A DNA stretch of 64,000 nucleotides from Streptomyces sp. NRRL F-5727 (GCF_000719555.1 NZ_JOGX01000014.1:69373-133372); one strand, 5' to 3'. Shown: positions 27,077 to 38,156, counted from the stretch's first letter. Numbers and translations are program-made. The notes: generated by a model from the sequence alone, not told the origin.

Positions 27077-29110
27077 GTGCCCTCCAAGGAGCCCCCGCGC
27101 CGCCGTGTCCCCGGCCCCGCCCGGCCCTCCCGCCCGCGCCCCGCGGGATCCGGAGCGGGCCCGGCGGCCGGCGCCCGCGCGGGATCCGGAGCGGCCGCCC
27201 GCCCGCCCAGGCCCGCGTCCCGCCCCGCCGCGCGCCCGCCCGCCCGCCGCCCCGCGCCCCGGCCGCAGGCCCGCAGGCCGCGCACCATCAAGCTCGGCAG
27301 CCCCCGGCCCCGGCTGCGGCTGATCTCCGTCGGCCTCACCCTCGTCATGCTCGTCTTCGTGGTGCGGCTGCTCCAGGTCCAGGCCGTCGACGCCAGCGCG
27401 TACGCGGCCAAGGCCGACAAGTACCGCTTCCAGGAGTACACGCTCTCCGCCGAACGCGGCGAGATCACCGACCGCAACGGCATCGCCCTCGCCACCAGCG
27501 TCGACGCCTACGACATCACCGCCGACCCCAAGCTCTTCACCCCCGAGGAGTCCCGGCTCCGCGACGCGCCCGAGCAGGCCGCCGCCCTCCTCGCCCCGAT
27601 CCTGGGCAAGGAGCCGGCGGAGCTCGCCAAGAAGCTCCGTACCCCCAAGTCCCGCTACACCCTGCTCGCCCGCAAGCAGACCCCGCAGGTCTGGAACCAG
27701 ATCAAGGACCTCAAGAAGGTCTACGCGGAGAAGGCCGGGGAGCCCGGCGGCACCGGGGTCAACCTCCTCGGCGGCGTCCTCAGCGAGCCCAGCACCAAGC
27801 GGGTCTACCCGAACGGCGAACTCGGCGCCGGGATACTGGGATACGTCAACGCCGAGGGCCGCGGCGCCGGCGGGATCGAGTCCATGCTCGACACCGAACT
27901 CGCCGGCCGCGACGGCAAGATCCGCTTCACCGCCTCCGGCGGCCGGCAGGTCCCCACCGCCGGCTCCCAGGGCACCCCCGCCGTCCCCGGCTCCGACATC
28001 GAGCTCACCATCGACCGGGACATCCAGTGGGCCGCCCAGCAGGCCATCAGCGAACAGGTCCGCAAGTCCAGGGCCGACCGCGGCTACGTCATCGTCCAGG
28101 ACACCCGCACCGGCGAGGTCCTGGCCATGGCCAACGCCCCCGGCTTCGACCCCAACGACCTCTCCGCCGCCAACTCCGCCGCCATGGGCAACGCCGCCCT
28201 CCAGGACGCCTACGAACCCGGCTCCACCAGCAAGGTCATGTCCATGGCCGCCGTCCTGGAGGAGGGCAAGGCCACCGCCGACACCCACGTCACCGTTCCC
28301 AACCGGCTCCACCGCGGCGACCGGCTCTTCAAGGACGACATCGACCACAAGACCTGGTACCTGACGCTCAACGGCGTCCTCGCCAAGTCCAGCAACATCG
28401 GCACCATCCTCGCCACCGGCCAGCTCGGCAAGGACCAGGCCGAGTCCAACCGGATCCTCGACGGCTACCTCCGCCGCTTCGGCATCGGCAGCCCCACCGG
28501 CCTCGGCTTCCCCGGCGAGACCCCCGGCATCCTCGCCAAGCCCGAGGACTGGTCCACCTCCCAGCAGTACACGATCCCCTTCGGCCAGGGCCTCTCCGTC
28601 AACGCCCTCCAGGCCGCCTCCGTCTTCTCGACCGTCGCCAACGGAGGCGTACGGATCGAACCCACCCTGGTCCGCGGCACCAAGGGCCCCGACGGGCGCT
28701 TCACCCCCGCCGAGAAGCCCGCCGAGCACCGCGTCGTCAGCGAACAGACCGCCAAGACCCTCGCACAGATGCTGGAATCCGTCGTCGACGACCGGGAGGG
28801 CACCGGCACCCGGGCCGCCATCCCCGGCTACCGCGTCGCCGGCAAGACCGGCACCGCCAACCGCGTCGACCCCGAACTCGGCCGCTACAAGGGCTACACC
28901 GCCTCCTTCGCCGGCTTCGCCCCCGCCGACCAGCCCCGCGTCACCGTCTACTGCGCCATCCAGAACCCCACCAAGGGCAGCTACTTCGGCGGCCAGATCT
29001 GCGGCCCCATCTACAAGAAGGTCATGGAGTTCGCGCTCAAGACCCTCCACGTGGCACCCACCGGCAGCGCACCCCCCCGCCTGCCGGTCACCTTCGAACC
29101 CACCCCGTGA
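27077..29110 (+). CDS. ftsI: Division-specific transpeptidase FtsI (PBP3)
   Basis: A 677-residue class B penicillin-binding protein that cross-links septal peptidoglycan. A long Pro/Arg/Ala basic cytoplasmic tail (about 1-70) precedes one helix (LRLISVGLTLVMLVFVVRLLQVQ). The PBP dimer domain and the transpeptidase domain follow. Active-site motifs are SxxK at Ser383-Lys386 (STSK), SxN at 438-440 (SSN) and KTG at 590-592. No C-terminal PASTA domains are present. The GTG start lies 7 bp after the ftsL stop. The repeated GSGAGP/GSGAA-type coding near 27145-27200 is low complexity. Confidence 0.95.
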   Translation: MPSKEPPRRRVPGPARPSRPRPAGSGAGPAAGARAGSGAAARPPRPASRPAARPPARRPAPRPQARRPRTIKLGSPRPRLRLISVGLTLVMLVFVVRLLQVQAVDASAYAAKADKYRFQEYTLSAERGEITDRNGIALATSVDAYDITADPKLFTPEESRLRDAPEQAAALLAPILGKEPAELAKKLRTPKSRYTLLARKQTPQVWNQIKDLKKVYAEKAGEPGGTGVNLLGGVLSEPSTKRVYPNGELGAGILGYVNAEGRGAGGIESMLDTELAGRDGKIRFTASGGRQVPTAGSQGTPAVPGSDIELTIDRDIQWAAQQAISEQVRKSRADRGYVIVQDTRTGEVLAMANAPGFDPNDLSAANSAAMGNAALQDAYEPGSTSKVMSMAAVLEEGKATADTHVTVPNRLHRGDRLFKDDIDHKTWYLTLNGVLAKSSNIGTILATGQLGKDQAESNRILDGYLRRFGIGSPTGLGFPGETPGILAKPEDWSTSQQYTIPFGQGLSVNALQAASVFSTVANGGVRIEPTLVRGTKGPDGRFTPAEKPAEHRVVSEQTAKTLAQMLESVVDDREGTGTRAAIPGYRVAGKTGTANRVDPELGRYKGYTASFAGFAPADQPRVTVYCAIQNPTKGSYFGGQICGPIYKKVMEFALKTLHVAPTGSAPPRLPVTFEPTP

Positions 29111-29128
29111 CCCCCGGGAGCACCACCA

Positions 29129-30823
29129 GTGACGACGATCACCCCCCACTCCGGGAACCGGAAATCGAACTCCGGCGACGCCCCCGGCTCGTTTGGTCCC
29201 CCGCAGGGTGCGCCCGGTACGCTCACCGCCGTGCCACACGCTGATCAGTCCCGAACCGCCCCGCCCCGCCCGGAGCGGGCCCGCCCGACACCCCTGGGCG
29301 AGCTCGCGGCACGGCTGGGCACCGAGCTCCCCGACGCCGCACAGGGCGTCCAGGTCTCGGGCATCACCCACGACTCCCGGGCGGTACGCCCCGGGGACGT
29401 GTACGCGGCCCTCGCCGGCGCCCGCCTGCACGGCGCCGACTTCGCCGCCCAGGCCGCCGGCCTCGGCGCCGCCGCGGTCCTCACCGACCCGGCCGGAGCC
29501 GACCGCGCCGCCGCCACCGGCCTGCCCGTCCTCGTCGTCGAGGACCCGCGCGGCCGGATGGGCGAACTCGCCGCCGAGATCTACGGCCGCCCCGGCGAGG
29601 GCCTCCTCCAGATCGGCATCACCGGCACCTCCGGCAAGACCACCACCGCCTACCTCGTCGAGGGCGGCCTGCGCGGCGCCGGGAAGCACACCGGCCTCGT
29701 CGGCACCGTCGAGATGCGGATCGGCGACGAGCGCATCAAGTCGGAGCGCACCACCCCGGAGGCCACCGACCTCCAGGCCCTCTTCGCCGTCATGCGCGAG
29801 CGGGGCGTCGAGGCCGTCGCCATGGAGGTCTCCAGCCACGCCCTGGTGCTCGGCCGGGTCGACGGCTGCGTCTTCGACGTCGCCGTCTTCAACAACCTCA
29901 GCCCGGAGCACATGGAGTTCCACTCCGACATGGAGGACTACTTCCGGGCCAAGGCGACCCTCTTCACCCCGGAGCGCAGCCGCACCGGCGTCGTGAACGC
30001 CGACGACGAGTACGGCCGCCGGCTCGCCGAGGAGGCGACCGTCCCGGTCGTCACCTTCTCCGCCGAGGGCCGTGCCGACGCCGACTGGCGGGCCGAGGAC
30101 GTCGTCCTGGGCGCCGCCGACTCCACCTTCACGGCCGTCGGCCCCGAGGGCGTGCGGATCCCCGCCACCGCCCCGCTGCCCGGTCCCTTCAACGTCGCCA
30201 ACACCCTCGCCGCCATCGCGACCCTCGCGACCGCCGGGCTCGACCCGCGGACCGCCGCCGACGGCGTCGCGGCCGTCCCCGGCGTCCCCGGCCGCCTGGA
30301 GCGCGTCGACGCCGGCCAGCCGTACCTCGCCGTCGTCGACTACGCCCACAAGACCGACGCCGTCGAATCGGTCCTGCGCTCGCTGCGCGAGGTCACCGAG
30401 GGCCGGCTGCACGTGGTCATCGGCTGCGGCGGCGACCGGGACACCACCAAGCGCGGCCCGATGGGCGCCGCCGCGGCCCGGCTCGCCGACACCGCCGTCC
30501 TCACCTCCGACAACCCCCGCTCCGAGGACCCGCTCGCGATCCTCACCGCGATGCTCGCGGGCGCCGCCGAGGTGCCCGCGGCGGAGCGCGGAGACGTCCT
30601 GGTCGAACCCGACCGGGCCGCCGCCGTCGCCGCCGCCGTCGCCCGCGCCCGGCCGGGCGACACCGTCCTGGTCGCCGGCAAGGGCCACGAGCAGGGCCAG
30701 GAGATCGCCGGGCAGGTCCGTCCCTTCGACGACCGCCGGGTCCTCCGCGAAGCGATCGAGGCGGCGACCGGGGCACCGGCCGCCGCGGCGACCGAACACC
30801 GTCACCAGAACAGTCAGGGATGA
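29129..30823 (+). CDS. murE: UDP-MurNAc-tripeptide synthetase MurE
   Basis: A 564-residue Mur ligase adding the third residue (a diaminopimelate, LL-DAP in Streptomyces) to UDP-MurNAc-L-Ala-D-Glu. ATP site GTSGKTT is at 166-172. The substrate motif DNPR is at 461-464 within DNPRSEDP, the signature of DAP-adding MurE. HEQGQEI and the C-terminal domain are complete. The first ~55 residues are an extra low-complexity tail. GTG 29129 follows GGGAG; a later GTG at 29231 would remove part of the tail. Cytoplasmic. Confidence 0.95.
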   Translation: MTTITPHSGNRKSNSGDAPGSFGPPQGAPGTLTAVPHADQSRTAPPRPERARPTPLGELAARLGTELPDAAQGVQVSGITHDSRAVRPGDVYAALAGARLHGADFAAQAAGLGAAAVLTDPAGADRAAATGLPVLVVEDPRGRMGELAAEIYGRPGEGLLQIGITGTSGKTTTAYLVEGGLRGAGKHTGLVGTVEMRIGDERIKSERTTPEATDLQALFAVMRERGVEAVAMEVSSHALVLGRVDGCVFDVAVFNNLSPEHMEFHSDMEDYFRAKATLFTPERSRTGVVNADDEYGRRLAEEATVPVVTFSAEGRADADWRAEDVVLGAADSTFTAVGPEGVRIPATAPLPGPFNVANTLAAIATLATAGLDPRTAADGVAAVPGVPGRLERVDAGQPYLAVVDYAHKTDAVESVLRSLREVTEGRLHVVIGCGGDRDTTKRGPMGAAAARLADTAVLTSDNPRSEDPLAILTAMLAGAAEVPAAERGDVLVEPDRAAAVAAAVARARPGDTVLVAGKGHEQGQEIAGQVRPFDDRRVLREAIEAATGAPAAAATEHRHQNSQG

Positions 30824-30827
30824 AGCA

Positions 30828-32252
30828 GTGATCGCCCTCTCCCTCGCCGAGATCGCCGAAATCGTCGGCGGGCAGGCGCACGACATACCGGATCCGGGCG
30901 CCCGGATCACCGGGCCCGTCGTCATCGACTCCCGCGAGGTGAAGCCCGGCAGCCTCTTCGCCGCCTTCGCCGGCGAGCGCGTCGACGGCCACGACTACGC
31001 GGAGCGCGCCGTCGAGGCGGGCGCGGCGGCGGTGCTCGCCGTCCGCCCCCTCGGCGTCCCCGCGATCGTCGTGGACGACGTGCAGGGCGCCCTCGGCGCC
31101 CTCGCCCGCGCGGTCGTCGAGCGGCTCGGCACCGATGTCGTCGCCCTCACCGGCTCGGCCGGCAAGACCTCCACCAAGGACCTGATCGCCCAGGTCCTCG
31201 ACCACCACGCGCCCACCGTCTGGACGCCCGGCTCCCTCAACAACGAGATCGGCCTGCCGCTCACCGCGCTCAGGGCGACCGAGGAGACCCGGCACCTCGT
31301 CCTGGAGATGGGCGCCCGCGGCATCGGCCACATCCGCTACCTCACCGGGCTCACCCCGCCCCGGATCGGGCTCGTCCTCAACGTGGGCAGCGCCCACATC
31401 GGCGAGTTCGGCGGACGCGAGCAGATCGCCGAGGCCAAGGGCGAGCTCGTCGAGTCCCTGCCGTCCGCCGAGGACGGCGGAGTGGCGGTCCTCAACGCCG
31501 ACGACCCGCTCGTCCGCGCGATGGCGAGCCGCACCAAGGCCCGCGTGACCCTCTTCGGCGAAGCGGACGAAGCGGCCGTACGTGCCGAGAACGTCCGTCT
31601 CACGGAGGCCGGACAGCCTTCTTTCACGCTCCACACACCCACCGGGTGCAGCGACGTGACCTTGCGCCTGTACGGTGAGCACCACGTGTCGAACGCGCTC
31701 GCAGCGGCCGCCGTCGCGCACGAGCTGGGCATGCCTGTCGAGGAGATCGCCACCGCGCTCTCCGAGGCCGGCTCCCTTTCGCGCTGGCGCATGGAGGTCA
31801 CCGAGCGTCCGGACGGCGTGACGATCGTCAACGACGCCTACAACGCGAACCCCGAGTCCATGCGAGCCGCCCTGCGCGCGCTCGCGGCCATGGGCCGGGC
31901 CGGACAGGCCCGCGGGGCCCGTACGTGGGCGGTGCTCGGCAAGATGGCCGAGCTCGGTGACGCGTCGCTCGCCGAGCACGACGCGGTCGGACGGCTCGCC
32001 GTCCGGCTCAACGTCAGCAAGCTCGTCGCGGTCGGGGACAGGGAAGCGTCCTGGCTGCAACTGGGCGCCTATAACGAGGGTTCGTGGGGTGAGGAGTCGG
32101 TGCACGTGTCCGACGCGCAGGCGGCTGTCGACCTGTTGCGCAGGGAGCTGCGCCCGGGGGACGTGGTCCTGGTGAAGGCCTCCCGGTCGGTCGGTCTCGA
32201 GCAGGTCGCCCTGGCGCTGCTCGACACTGAGGGCGAGGTATCCGGCCGATGA
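30828..32252 (+). CDS. murF: UDP-MurNAc-pentapeptide synthetase MurF
   Basis: A 474-residue Mur ligase adding D-Ala-D-Ala to the UDP-MurNAc-tripeptide. It starts [15 protein letters not shown] with the family motif [24 protein letters not shown]. The P-loop is [10 protein letters not shown], then [10 protein letters not shown] and [15 protein letters not shown], typical of MurF. The GTG lies 4 bp after the murE stop. The stop overlaps mraY by 4 bp (ATGA). A longer in-frame opening upstream is murE read in another frame. Confidence 0.95.
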   Translation: MIALSLAEIAEIVGGQAHDIPDPGARITGPVVIDSREVKPGSLFAAFAGERVDGHDYAERAVEAGAAAVLAVRPLGVPAIVVDDVQGALGALARAVVERLGTDVVALTGSAGKTSTKDLIAQVLDHHAPTVWTPGSLNNEIGLPLTALRATEETRHLVLEMGARGIGHIRYLTGLTPPRIGLVLNVGSAHIGEFGGREQIAEAKGELVESLPSAEDGGVAVLNADDPLVRAMASRTKARVTLFGEADEAAVRAENVRLTEAGQPSFTLHTPTGCSDVTLRLYGEHHVSNALAAAAVAHELGMPVEEIATALSEAGSLSRWRMEVTERPDGVTIVNDAYNANPESMRAALRALAAMGRAGQARGARTWAVLGKMAELGDASLAEHDAVGRLAVRLNVSKLVAVGDREASWLQLGAYNEGSWGEESVHVSDAQAAVDLLRRELRPGDVVLVKASRSVGLEQVALALLDTEGEVSGR

Positions 32253-33319
32253 GGCAGATCCTCTTCGCGGGGGCCATCGGCCTCTTCCTGACCCTGATCG
32301 GCACCCCGCTGCTCATCAAGCTGCTGGCCCGCAAGGGATACGGGCAGTTCATCCGGGACGACGGCCCGCGCGGCCACCTCGGGAAGAAGGGCACGCCCAC
32401 CATGGGCGGCATCTCCTTCATCCTGGCCACGCTCATCGCGTACGCCCTGGCCAAGGTCATCACCGGCGAGGACCCGACGTACTCGGGCGTCCTGGTGCTG
32501 TTCCTGATGGCCGGCATGGGCCTGGTCGGCTTCCTCGACGACTACATCAAGATCGTCAAGCAGCGTTCGCTGGGTCTGCGGGCCAAGGCGAAGATGGCCG
32601 GCCAGCTGATCGTCGGCATCGCCTTCGCCGTGCTCTCGCTGCAGTTCGCGGACGCGCGCGGCCAGACCCCGGCCTCCGACAAGCTCTCCTTCATCACCGA
32701 CTTCGGCTGGTCGATCGGTCCCGTCCTCTTCGTGGTCTGGGCGCTCTTCATGATCCTGGCCATGTCCAACGGCGTGAACCTGACGGACGGTCTGGACGGT
32801 CTGGCGACCGGCGCCTCCGTGATGGTCTTCGGCGCCTACACCTTCATCGGGCTGTGGCAGTTCCAGGAGTCCTGCGCCAACGCGCTGACCCTCACCAACC
32901 CGAACGCCTGCTTCGAGGTCCGCGACCCGCTCGACCTCGCGGTCGTGGCCTCCGCGCTGATGGGAGCCTGCTTCGGCTTCCTGTGGTGGAACACCTCGCC
33001 CGCCAAGATCTTCATGGGTGACACCGGCTCCCTCGCCCTCGGCGGCGCGCTCGCCGGTCTCGCCATCTGCTCCCGTACGGAGCTGCTGCTGGCCCTGCTC
33101 GGCGGCCTGTTCGTGCTGATCACGATGTCCGTGATCATCCAGGTCGGCTCGTTCAAGATGACCGGCAAGCGCGTCTTCCGGATGGCCCCCCTCCAGCACC
33201 ACTTCGAACTCAAGGGGTGGTCCGAGGTCCTGGTCGTCGTCCGGTTCTGGATCATCCAGGGCATGTGCGTCATCGTGGGCCTGGGCCTCTTCTACGCGGG
33301 ATGGGCAGCCGACAAGTGA
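32249..33319 (+). CDS. mraY: Phospho-MurNAc-pentapeptide transferase MraY
   Basis: A 356-residue polytopic membrane enzyme that makes lipid I from UDP-MurNAc-pentapeptide and undecaprenyl phosphate. About ten helices. Motifs: [23 protein letters not shown] (residues about 32-54), the Asp-rich [23 protein letters not shown] and the catalytic-site [12 protein letters not shown], then [11 protein letters not shown] at the last cytoplasmic loop. All are intact. Overlaps murF by 4 bp and, with the ATG start, murD by 19 bp. Confidence 0.96.
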   Translation: MRQILFAGAIGLFLTLIGTPLLIKLLARKGYGQFIRDDGPRGHLGKKGTPTMGGISFILATLIAYALAKVITGEDPTYSGVLVLFLMAGMGLVGFLDDYIKIVKQRSLGLRAKAKMAGQLIVGIAFAVLSLQFADARGQTPASDKLSFITDFGWSIGPVLFVVWALFMILAMSNGVNLTDGLDGLATGASVMVFGAYTFIGLWQFQESCANALTLTNPNACFEVRDPLDLAVVASALMGACFGFLWWNTSPAKIFMGDTGSLALGGALAGLAICSRTELLLALLGGLFVLITMSVIIQVGSFKMTGKRVFRMAPLQHHFELKGWSEVLVVVRFWIIQGMCVIVGLGLFYAGWAADK

Positions 33320-34740
33320 GCGAAGAGCTGGACTGGCAGGGCAAGCGGGTCACGGTCGCGGGTCTCGGGGTGTCCGGCATCCCGGCCGCCCGGGCCCTGG
33401 CCGCCCGCGGCGCCGTGGTGACCGTGGTCAACGACGGGGACGACGAGCGCTCCCGGACGCAGGCCGCCGCACTGGAGGCGGACGGGATCACCGTCCGCCT
33501 CGGCGACGGCGCGACCCTGCCGGCCGGCACCGAGCTGGTCGTCACCACCCCCGGCTGGCAGCCGGGCAAGCCGCTCTTCACGGCCGCCGCCGAGGCGGGC
33601 GTGGAGATCTGGGGCGACGTCGAGCTGGCCTGGCGGCTGCGGGGCCCCGGAGCGGCCCCCTGGCTGGCGATCACCGGCACCAACGGCAAGACCACCACGA
33701 CCCGGATGCTCGCCTCCATCCTGGAGGCGGCCGGGCTGCGGACCGCCGCCGTCGGCAACATCGGCGTCTCGCTCCTCGACGCCGTCCTCGGCGAGGAGCG
33801 GTACGACGTCCTCGCCGTCGAGCTCTCCAGCTACCAGCTGCACTGGGCGCCCTCCGTGCGCGCCCACTCGGCCGCCGTGCTCAACCTGGCGCCCGACCAC
33901 CTCGACTGGCACGGCTCCATGGAGGCGTACGCCGCCGACAAGGGCCGGATCTACGAGGGCAACCAGATCGCCTGCGTGTACAACGTGGCCGACCCGGTGA
34001 CCGAGGACCTGGTCCGCGAGGCCGACGTCGAGGAGGGCTGCCGGGCCATCGGTTTCACCCTCGGCACCCCCGGCCCCTCCCAGCTCGGCGTCGTCGAGGG
34101 CATCCTCGTCGACCGGGCCTTCGTCGAGAACCGGCAGAAGAACGCCCAGGAGCTCGCCGAGGTCGCCGACGTGCAGCCGCCGGCCCCGCACAACATCGCC
34201 AACGCGCTCGCCGCGGCCGCCCTCGCCCGCGCCTTCGGCGTGGAGCCGAAGGCCGTACGCGACGGGCTGCGGGCCTTCCACCCCGACCCGCACCGGATCG
34301 AACTGGTCGAGGAGGTCGAGGGCGTGACCTACGTCGACGACTCCAAGGCCACCAACACCCACGCAGCCGAAGCCTCGTTGGCCGCCTACGACCCGATCGT
34401 CTGGATCGCCGGCGGCCTCGCCAAGGGCGCCACCTTCGACGAGCTGGTGCAGAAGTCCGCGAAGCGGCTGCGCGGGGCCGTGCTGATCGGCGCGGACCGC
34501 GCGCTGATCCGCGAAGCCCTGGCGCGACACGCCCCGGAGGTCCCGGTGGTGGACCTCGACCGGACCGACACTGGGGCGATGTCCGAGGCGGTCCGCGAGG
34601 CGGCCCGGCTCGCCCGCCCGGGGGACACCGTCCTCCTGGCCCCGGCCTGCGCCTCGATGGACATGTTCACCAACTACAACAAGCGGGGCGAGGCGTTCGC
34701 GGACGCGGTCCGCGCCCTCGCCGCCACCGGGGACGCCTGA
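33301..34740 (+). CDS. murD: UDP-MurNAc-L-alanine:D-glutamate ligase MurD
   Basis: A ~479-residue Mur ligase adding D-Glu. N-terminal UDP-binding Rossmann motif [21 protein letters not shown]-loop [22 protein letters not shown], and C-terminal [11 protein letters not shown] and [19 protein letters not shown], all MurD signatures. The start is ambiguous: ATG 33301 ([10 protein letters not shown]) overlaps mraY, while GTG 33316 shares GTGA with the mraY stop. Neither has a strong ribosome site, so coupling to mraY translation is likely. Confidence 0.94.
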   Translation: MGSRQVSEELDWQGKRVTVAGLGVSGIPAARALAARGAVVTVVNDGDDERSRTQAAALEADGITVRLGDGATLPAGTELVVTTPGWQPGKPLFTAAAEAGVEIWGDVELAWRLRGPGAAPWLAITGTNGKTTTTRMLASILEAAGLRTAAVGNIGVSLLDAVLGEERYDVLAVELSSYQLHWAPSVRAHSAAVLNLAPDHLDWHGSMEAYAADKGRIYEGNQIACVYNVADPVTEDLVREADVEEGCRAIGFTLGTPGPSQLGVVEGILVDRAFVENRQKNAQELAEVADVQPPAPHNIANALAAAALARAFGVEPKAVRDGLRAFHPDPHRIELVEEVEGVTYVDDSKATNTHAAEASLAAYDPIVWIAGGLAKGATFDELVQKSAKRLRGAVLIGADRALIREALARHAPEVPVVDLDRTDTGAMSEAVREAARLARPGDTVLLAPACASMDMFTNYNKRGEAFADAVRALAATGDA

Positions 34741-34795
34741 CCCGACCACTGCGAGGGTCCGGCCTACCGGGCCTGACCGGAGGGGGCAGCGAACC

Positions 34796-36136
34796 ATGCC
34801 GAGCAAGATCGCCGGGACGCGCCGGCCCTCCGCCCGACCGGGCGGAGGGCGGGTCCCAGCGACCCCGAGGGGGGCGCGCGGCGGAGGCGTACGCGGGCTC
34901 TACACGCGGGCGCAGCGGGCCTGGGACCGGCCGCTGACGGCGTACTACGTGATCATCGGCGCGGGACTGCTCATCACCACGCTCGGCCTGGTGATGGTCT
35001 ACTCGGCCTCGATGATCACGGCGCTCCGCTACGAGCTGGTGCCGTCCTACTTCTTCCGCAAGCAGTTCTTCGCCGCCCTGCTGGGCACCGGCCTGCTGCT
35101 GGTCGCCTCGCGGATGCCGGTGAAGCTGCACCGCGCGCTCGCCTACCCGATCCTGGTCGGCGCGGTCTTCCTCATGGTGCTCGTGCAGATCCCGGGGATA
35201 GGGCATTCCGTCGGCGGCAACCAGAACTGGATCTCGCTGGGCGGCCCGTTCATGCTCCAGCCCAGCGAGTTCGGCAAGCTGGGCCTGATCCTGTGGGGCG
35301 CCGACCTGCTCGCTCGCAAGCAGGACACGAAGCTCCTCGCCCAGTGGAAGCACATGCTCGTGCCGCTGGTCCCCGGCGCCTTCATGCTGCTCGGGCTGAT
35401 CATGCTCGGCGGCGACATGGGCACCGCGATCATCCTCACCGCGATCCTCTTCGGCCTGCTGTGGACGGCCGGCGCCCCCACCCGCCTCTTCGTCGGCGTG
35501 CTCGTGGTGGCCACGTCGATCGGCGTGCTGCTGATCAAGACCAACCCCAACCGGATGCGGCGCTTCGAGTGCATCGGCGCCACCGATCCGGGCGGCGAGG
35601 GGGCCCCGTGCCTCCAGGCCGCGCACGGAATCTATGCTCTGGCGTCGGGCGGATGGTTCGGTTCCGGGCTCGGCGCGAGTGTGGAAAAATGGGGCCAACT
35701 GCCCGAAGCGCACACCGACTTCATCTTCGCGGTCACCGGTGAGGAACTGGGCCTCGCGGGGACGCTGTCGGTCGTCGCCCTGTTCGCGGCCCTAGGCTAT
35801 GCGGGTATCCGCGTGGCCGGACGCACGGAGGACCCCTTCGTTCGATTCGCCGCGGGAGGCGTGACCACCTGGATCACGGCCCAGGCCGTGATCAACATCG
35901 GTGCGGTGCTCGGTCTGCTGCCGATCGCCGGCGTCCCCCTCCCGCTGTTCTCGTACGGGGGGTCGGCCCTGCTGCCGACCATGTTCGCCGTCGGGCTCCT
36001 GATCGCGTTCGCACGACAGGAACCCGCCGCGAAAGCGGCCCTGGCCATGCGCCGCCCCGGATGGGGCAAGCGGGCCGGGGTGAGATGGAAGTCGATGCGA
36101 CGGCGCGTCAAGAAGCGCCCGTCCGGAGAGCGGTGA
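34796..36136 (+). CDS. ftsW: Septal peptidoglycan glycosyltransferase FtsW (SEDS)
   Basis: A 446-residue SEDS-family polymerase with ten predicted helices. It works with FtsI to polymerise lipid II at the septum. Seen: the early LVMVYSASMI motif, GGNQNWISLGGPFMLQPSEFGKLGLILW with the QPSE signature, GGDMGTAII, the long TDFIFAVTGEELGL loop and LPLFSYGGSALLPTM, all highly conserved. A ~45-residue basic N-terminal tail and a basic C-terminus (KRAGVRWKSMRRRVKKRP) are cytoplasmic. ATG 34796 follows GGAGGGGG. The 55-bp gap from murD is one of the larger ones in the cluster. Confidence 0.95.
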   Translation: MPSKIAGTRRPSARPGGGRVPATPRGARGGGVRGLYTRAQRAWDRPLTAYYVIIGAGLLITTLGLVMVYSASMITALRYELVPSYFFRKQFFAALLGTGLLLVASRMPVKLHRALAYPILVGAVFLMVLVQIPGIGHSVGGNQNWISLGGPFMLQPSEFGKLGLILWGADLLARKQDTKLLAQWKHMLVPLVPGAFMLLGLIMLGGDMGTAIILTAILFGLLWTAGAPTRLFVGVLVVATSIGVLLIKTNPNRMRRFECIGATDPGGEGAPCLQAAHGIYALASGGWFGSGLGASVEKWGQLPEAHTDFIFAVTGEELGLAGTLSVVALFAALGYAGIRVAGRTEDPFVRFAAGGVTTWITAQAVINIGAVLGLLPIAGVPLPLFSYGGSALLPTMFAVGLLIAFARQEPAAKAALAMRRPGWGKRAGVRWKSMRRRVKKRPSGER

Positions 36137-36142
36137 ATTTCG

Positions 36143-37237
36143 GTGCATGTCGTACTCGCCGGCGGGGGGACCGCCGGTCACATCGAGCCGGCGCTCGCCC
36201 TCGCGGACGCCCTGCGCAGGCAGGACCCGAGCGTGGGCATCACGGCGCTGGGCACGGAGAAGGGCCTGGAGACCCGGCTCGTCCCCGAGCGGGGCTACGA
36301 GTTGGCGCTCATCCCCGCCGTACCGCTGCCCCGCAAGCCCACCCCCGAGCTGATCACCGTCCCCGGACGCCTGCGCGGCACCATCAAGGCCGCCGAGCAG
36401 GTCCTGGAGCGGACCAAGGCGGACTGCGTGGTCGGCTTCGGCGGTTACGTGGCGCTGCCCGGCTACCTCGCCGCCAAGCGCCTCGGCGTGCCGATCGTGG
36501 TCCACGAGGCCAACGCCCGGCCCGGCCTGGCCAACAAGATCGGCTCCCGGTACGCGGCCGGCGTCGCCGTCGCCACCCCGGACTCCAAGCTCCGCAACGC
36601 CCGTTACATCGGCATCCCGCTGCGGCACACCATCGCCACCCTCGACCGGGCCCGGGTCCGCCCCGAGGCGCGCGCCGCCTTCGGCCTCGACCCCAGCCTG
36701 CCCACGCTGCTCGTCTCCGGCGGCTCCCAGGGCGCCCGCCGGCTCAACGAGGTCGTCCAGCAGGTCGCCCCGGTGCTCCAGCGCTCCGGCATCCAGATCC
36801 TGCACGCGGTCGGCCCGAAGAACGAACTGCCGCGGGTCGACAACATGCCCGGGATGCCGCCGTACGTGCCGGTACCGTACGTGGACCGGATGGATCTCGC
36901 GTACGCCGCGGCCGACATGATGCTCTGCCGCGCCGGCGCCATGACGGTCGCCGAGCTCTCCGCCGTCGGACTGCCCGCCGCCTACGTGCCGCTGCCCATC
37001 GGCAACGGCGAACAGCGGCTCAACGCGCAGCCGGTGGTCAAGGCCGGCGGCGGACTCCTCGTCGACGACGCGGAGCTGTCGCCGCAGTGGGTGCAGGCCA
37101 ACGTCCTGCCCGTGCTCGCCGATCCGCACCGGCTGTACGAGATGTCCCGCGCCGCCTCCGAGTTCGGCCGCCGGGACGCCGACGACCTGCTCGTCGGCAT
37201 GGTGTACGAGGCGATCGCCGCCCGCCGACAGGCGTAG
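36143..37237 (+). CDS. murG: GlcNAc transferase MurG
   Basis: A 364-residue GT28 glycosyltransferase that adds GlcNAc to lipid I, giving lipid II, at the inner face of the membrane. It starts [25 protein letters not shown] (glycine-rich acceptor loop). [37 protein letters not shown], the second Gly-rich [11 protein letters not shown] loop and [25 protein letters not shown] follow, the donor-binding signature. The GTG lies 6 bp after ftsW. Confidence 0.96.
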   Translation: MHVVLAGGGTAGHIEPALALADALRRQDPSVGITALGTEKGLETRLVPERGYELALIPAVPLPRKPTPELITVPGRLRGTIKAAEQVLERTKADCVVGFGGYVALPGYLAAKRLGVPIVVHEANARPGLANKIGSRYAAGVAVATPDSKLRNARYIGIPLRHTIATLDRARVRPEARAAFGLDPSLPTLLVSGGSQGARRLNEVVQQVAPVLQRSGIQILHAVGPKNELPRVDNMPGMPPYVPVPYVDRMDLAYAAADMMLCRAGAMTVAELSAVGLPAAYVPLPIGNGEQRLNAQPVVKAGGGLLVDDAELSPQWVQANVLPVLADPHRLYEMSRAASEFGRRDADDLLVGMVYEAIAARRQA

Positions 37238-37262
37238 CGGAGGACCGAGGGAAGAGGCGCGC

Positions 37263-38066
37263 GTGGCAGCCGGACCGACGACCGCGGAGAAGAGCGGCAC
37301 CGGGAAGCGACCAGGATCGTCGGACCGGCAGCCCCGGCCGGAGGGCACGCGCGGCCGTTTCCGCCCGACCGGACTGCGGCTCGCCCTGATCGCCGCCGGC
37401 GTGCTGCTGCTCGCCGGCGGCACGGTCTGGGCCCTCTACGGATCGACCTGGTTCCGTGTGGAACGTGTGAAGACTTCGGGCACGGAGGTGCTCGCCGCGG
37501 CCGAGGTCGAGGCCGTCGCCGCCGTCCCGGTCGGCGCGCCGCTGGTCACCGTCGACACCGAAGCCATCGAGGCGCGACTCAGGGAGAAACTGCCCCGGAT
37601 CGCCTCGGTCGACGTATTCCGGTCCTGGCCGCACGGAATCGGTCTGAAGGTGACCGAACGGAAACCGGTGCTCCTTCTGGAGAAGCGCGGATCATTCACC
37701 GAAGTGGACTCCGCCGCCGTCCCGTTCGCGACCGTCACCACTCCGCCCCGCGGAGTGCCCCGGCTCGTCCTCGACGCGGCCGCTTCGCCCAGCCTGCGGC
37801 GGTTCGACGCGGACCGCCTGCTGGCCGAGGCGGTGCGCGTTCGGAGTGAACTCCCGGACGCGATCGCGAAGGACACTCGTGTCGTACGCCTCTCCTCGTA
37901 CGATTCCGTCACTCTGGAGCTGACCCGGGATCGCACCGTCTTCTGGGGGAGCGCCGAACACGGGCCCGCCAAGGCCCGGGTGCTCACCGCCCTCATGAAG
38001 GCGACCCCCAAAGCGGGGCACTTCGACGTAAGTGCCCCCAGCGCGCCCGCCTCGTCGGGGAGTTGA
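37263..38066 (+). CDS. ftsQ: Divisome protein FtsQ
   Basis: A 267-residue bitopic divisome protein. The ~35-residue basic cytoplasmic tail precedes one helix (LRLALIAAGVLLLAGGTVWALYG, about 39-60). The POTRA domain follows (FRVERVKTSGTEVLAAAEVEAVAAVPVGAPLVTVDTEAIEARLREKLPRIASVDVFRSWPHGIGLKVTERKPV), then the FtsQ beta domain. It links FtsL/DivIC to early divisome proteins. The GTG is 25 bp after murG. Base use is normal for the cluster. Confidence 0.94.
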   Translation: MAAGPTTAEKSGTGKRPGSSDRQPRPEGTRGRFRPTGLRLALIAAGVLLLAGGTVWALYGSTWFRVERVKTSGTEVLAAAEVEAVAAVPVGAPLVTVDTEAIEARLREKLPRIASVDVFRSWPHGIGLKVTERKPVLLLEKRGSFTEVDSAAVPFATVTTPPRGVPRLVLDAAASPSLRRFDADRLLAEAVRVRSELPDAIAKDTRVVRLSSYDSVTLELTRDRTVFWGSAEHGPAKARVLTALMKATPKAGHFDVSAPSAPASSGS

Positions 38067-38075
38067 CGCGCATCG

Positions 38076-38105
38076 GCGCTGGCCAGCACCCTGGTTGGCC
38101 AGCGC
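38076..38105 (+). other. Stem-loop between ftsQ and ftsZ
   Basis: GCGCTGGCC at 38076-38084 and its exact complement at 38097-38105 form a 9-bp stem with a 12-nt loop, 9 bp after the ftsQ stop. No U-run follows. It could attenuate read-through from the upstream genes or act as an mRNA processing site, so that ftsZ is expressed from its own promoters. Confidence 0.5.
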
Positions 38106-38156
38106 TACGGGTGATCACATAGGGTGAAAAGAAAAACGGGAGGTTCGGCGTGTTCG

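Noticed and set aside
27026..30925. 1299-codon open frame on the minus strand across ftsI and murE
   Set aside because: It is the GC-driven antisense shadow of two well-supported plus-strand genes. Its composition is Gly/Val/Ala/Asp repeats with no family motif.
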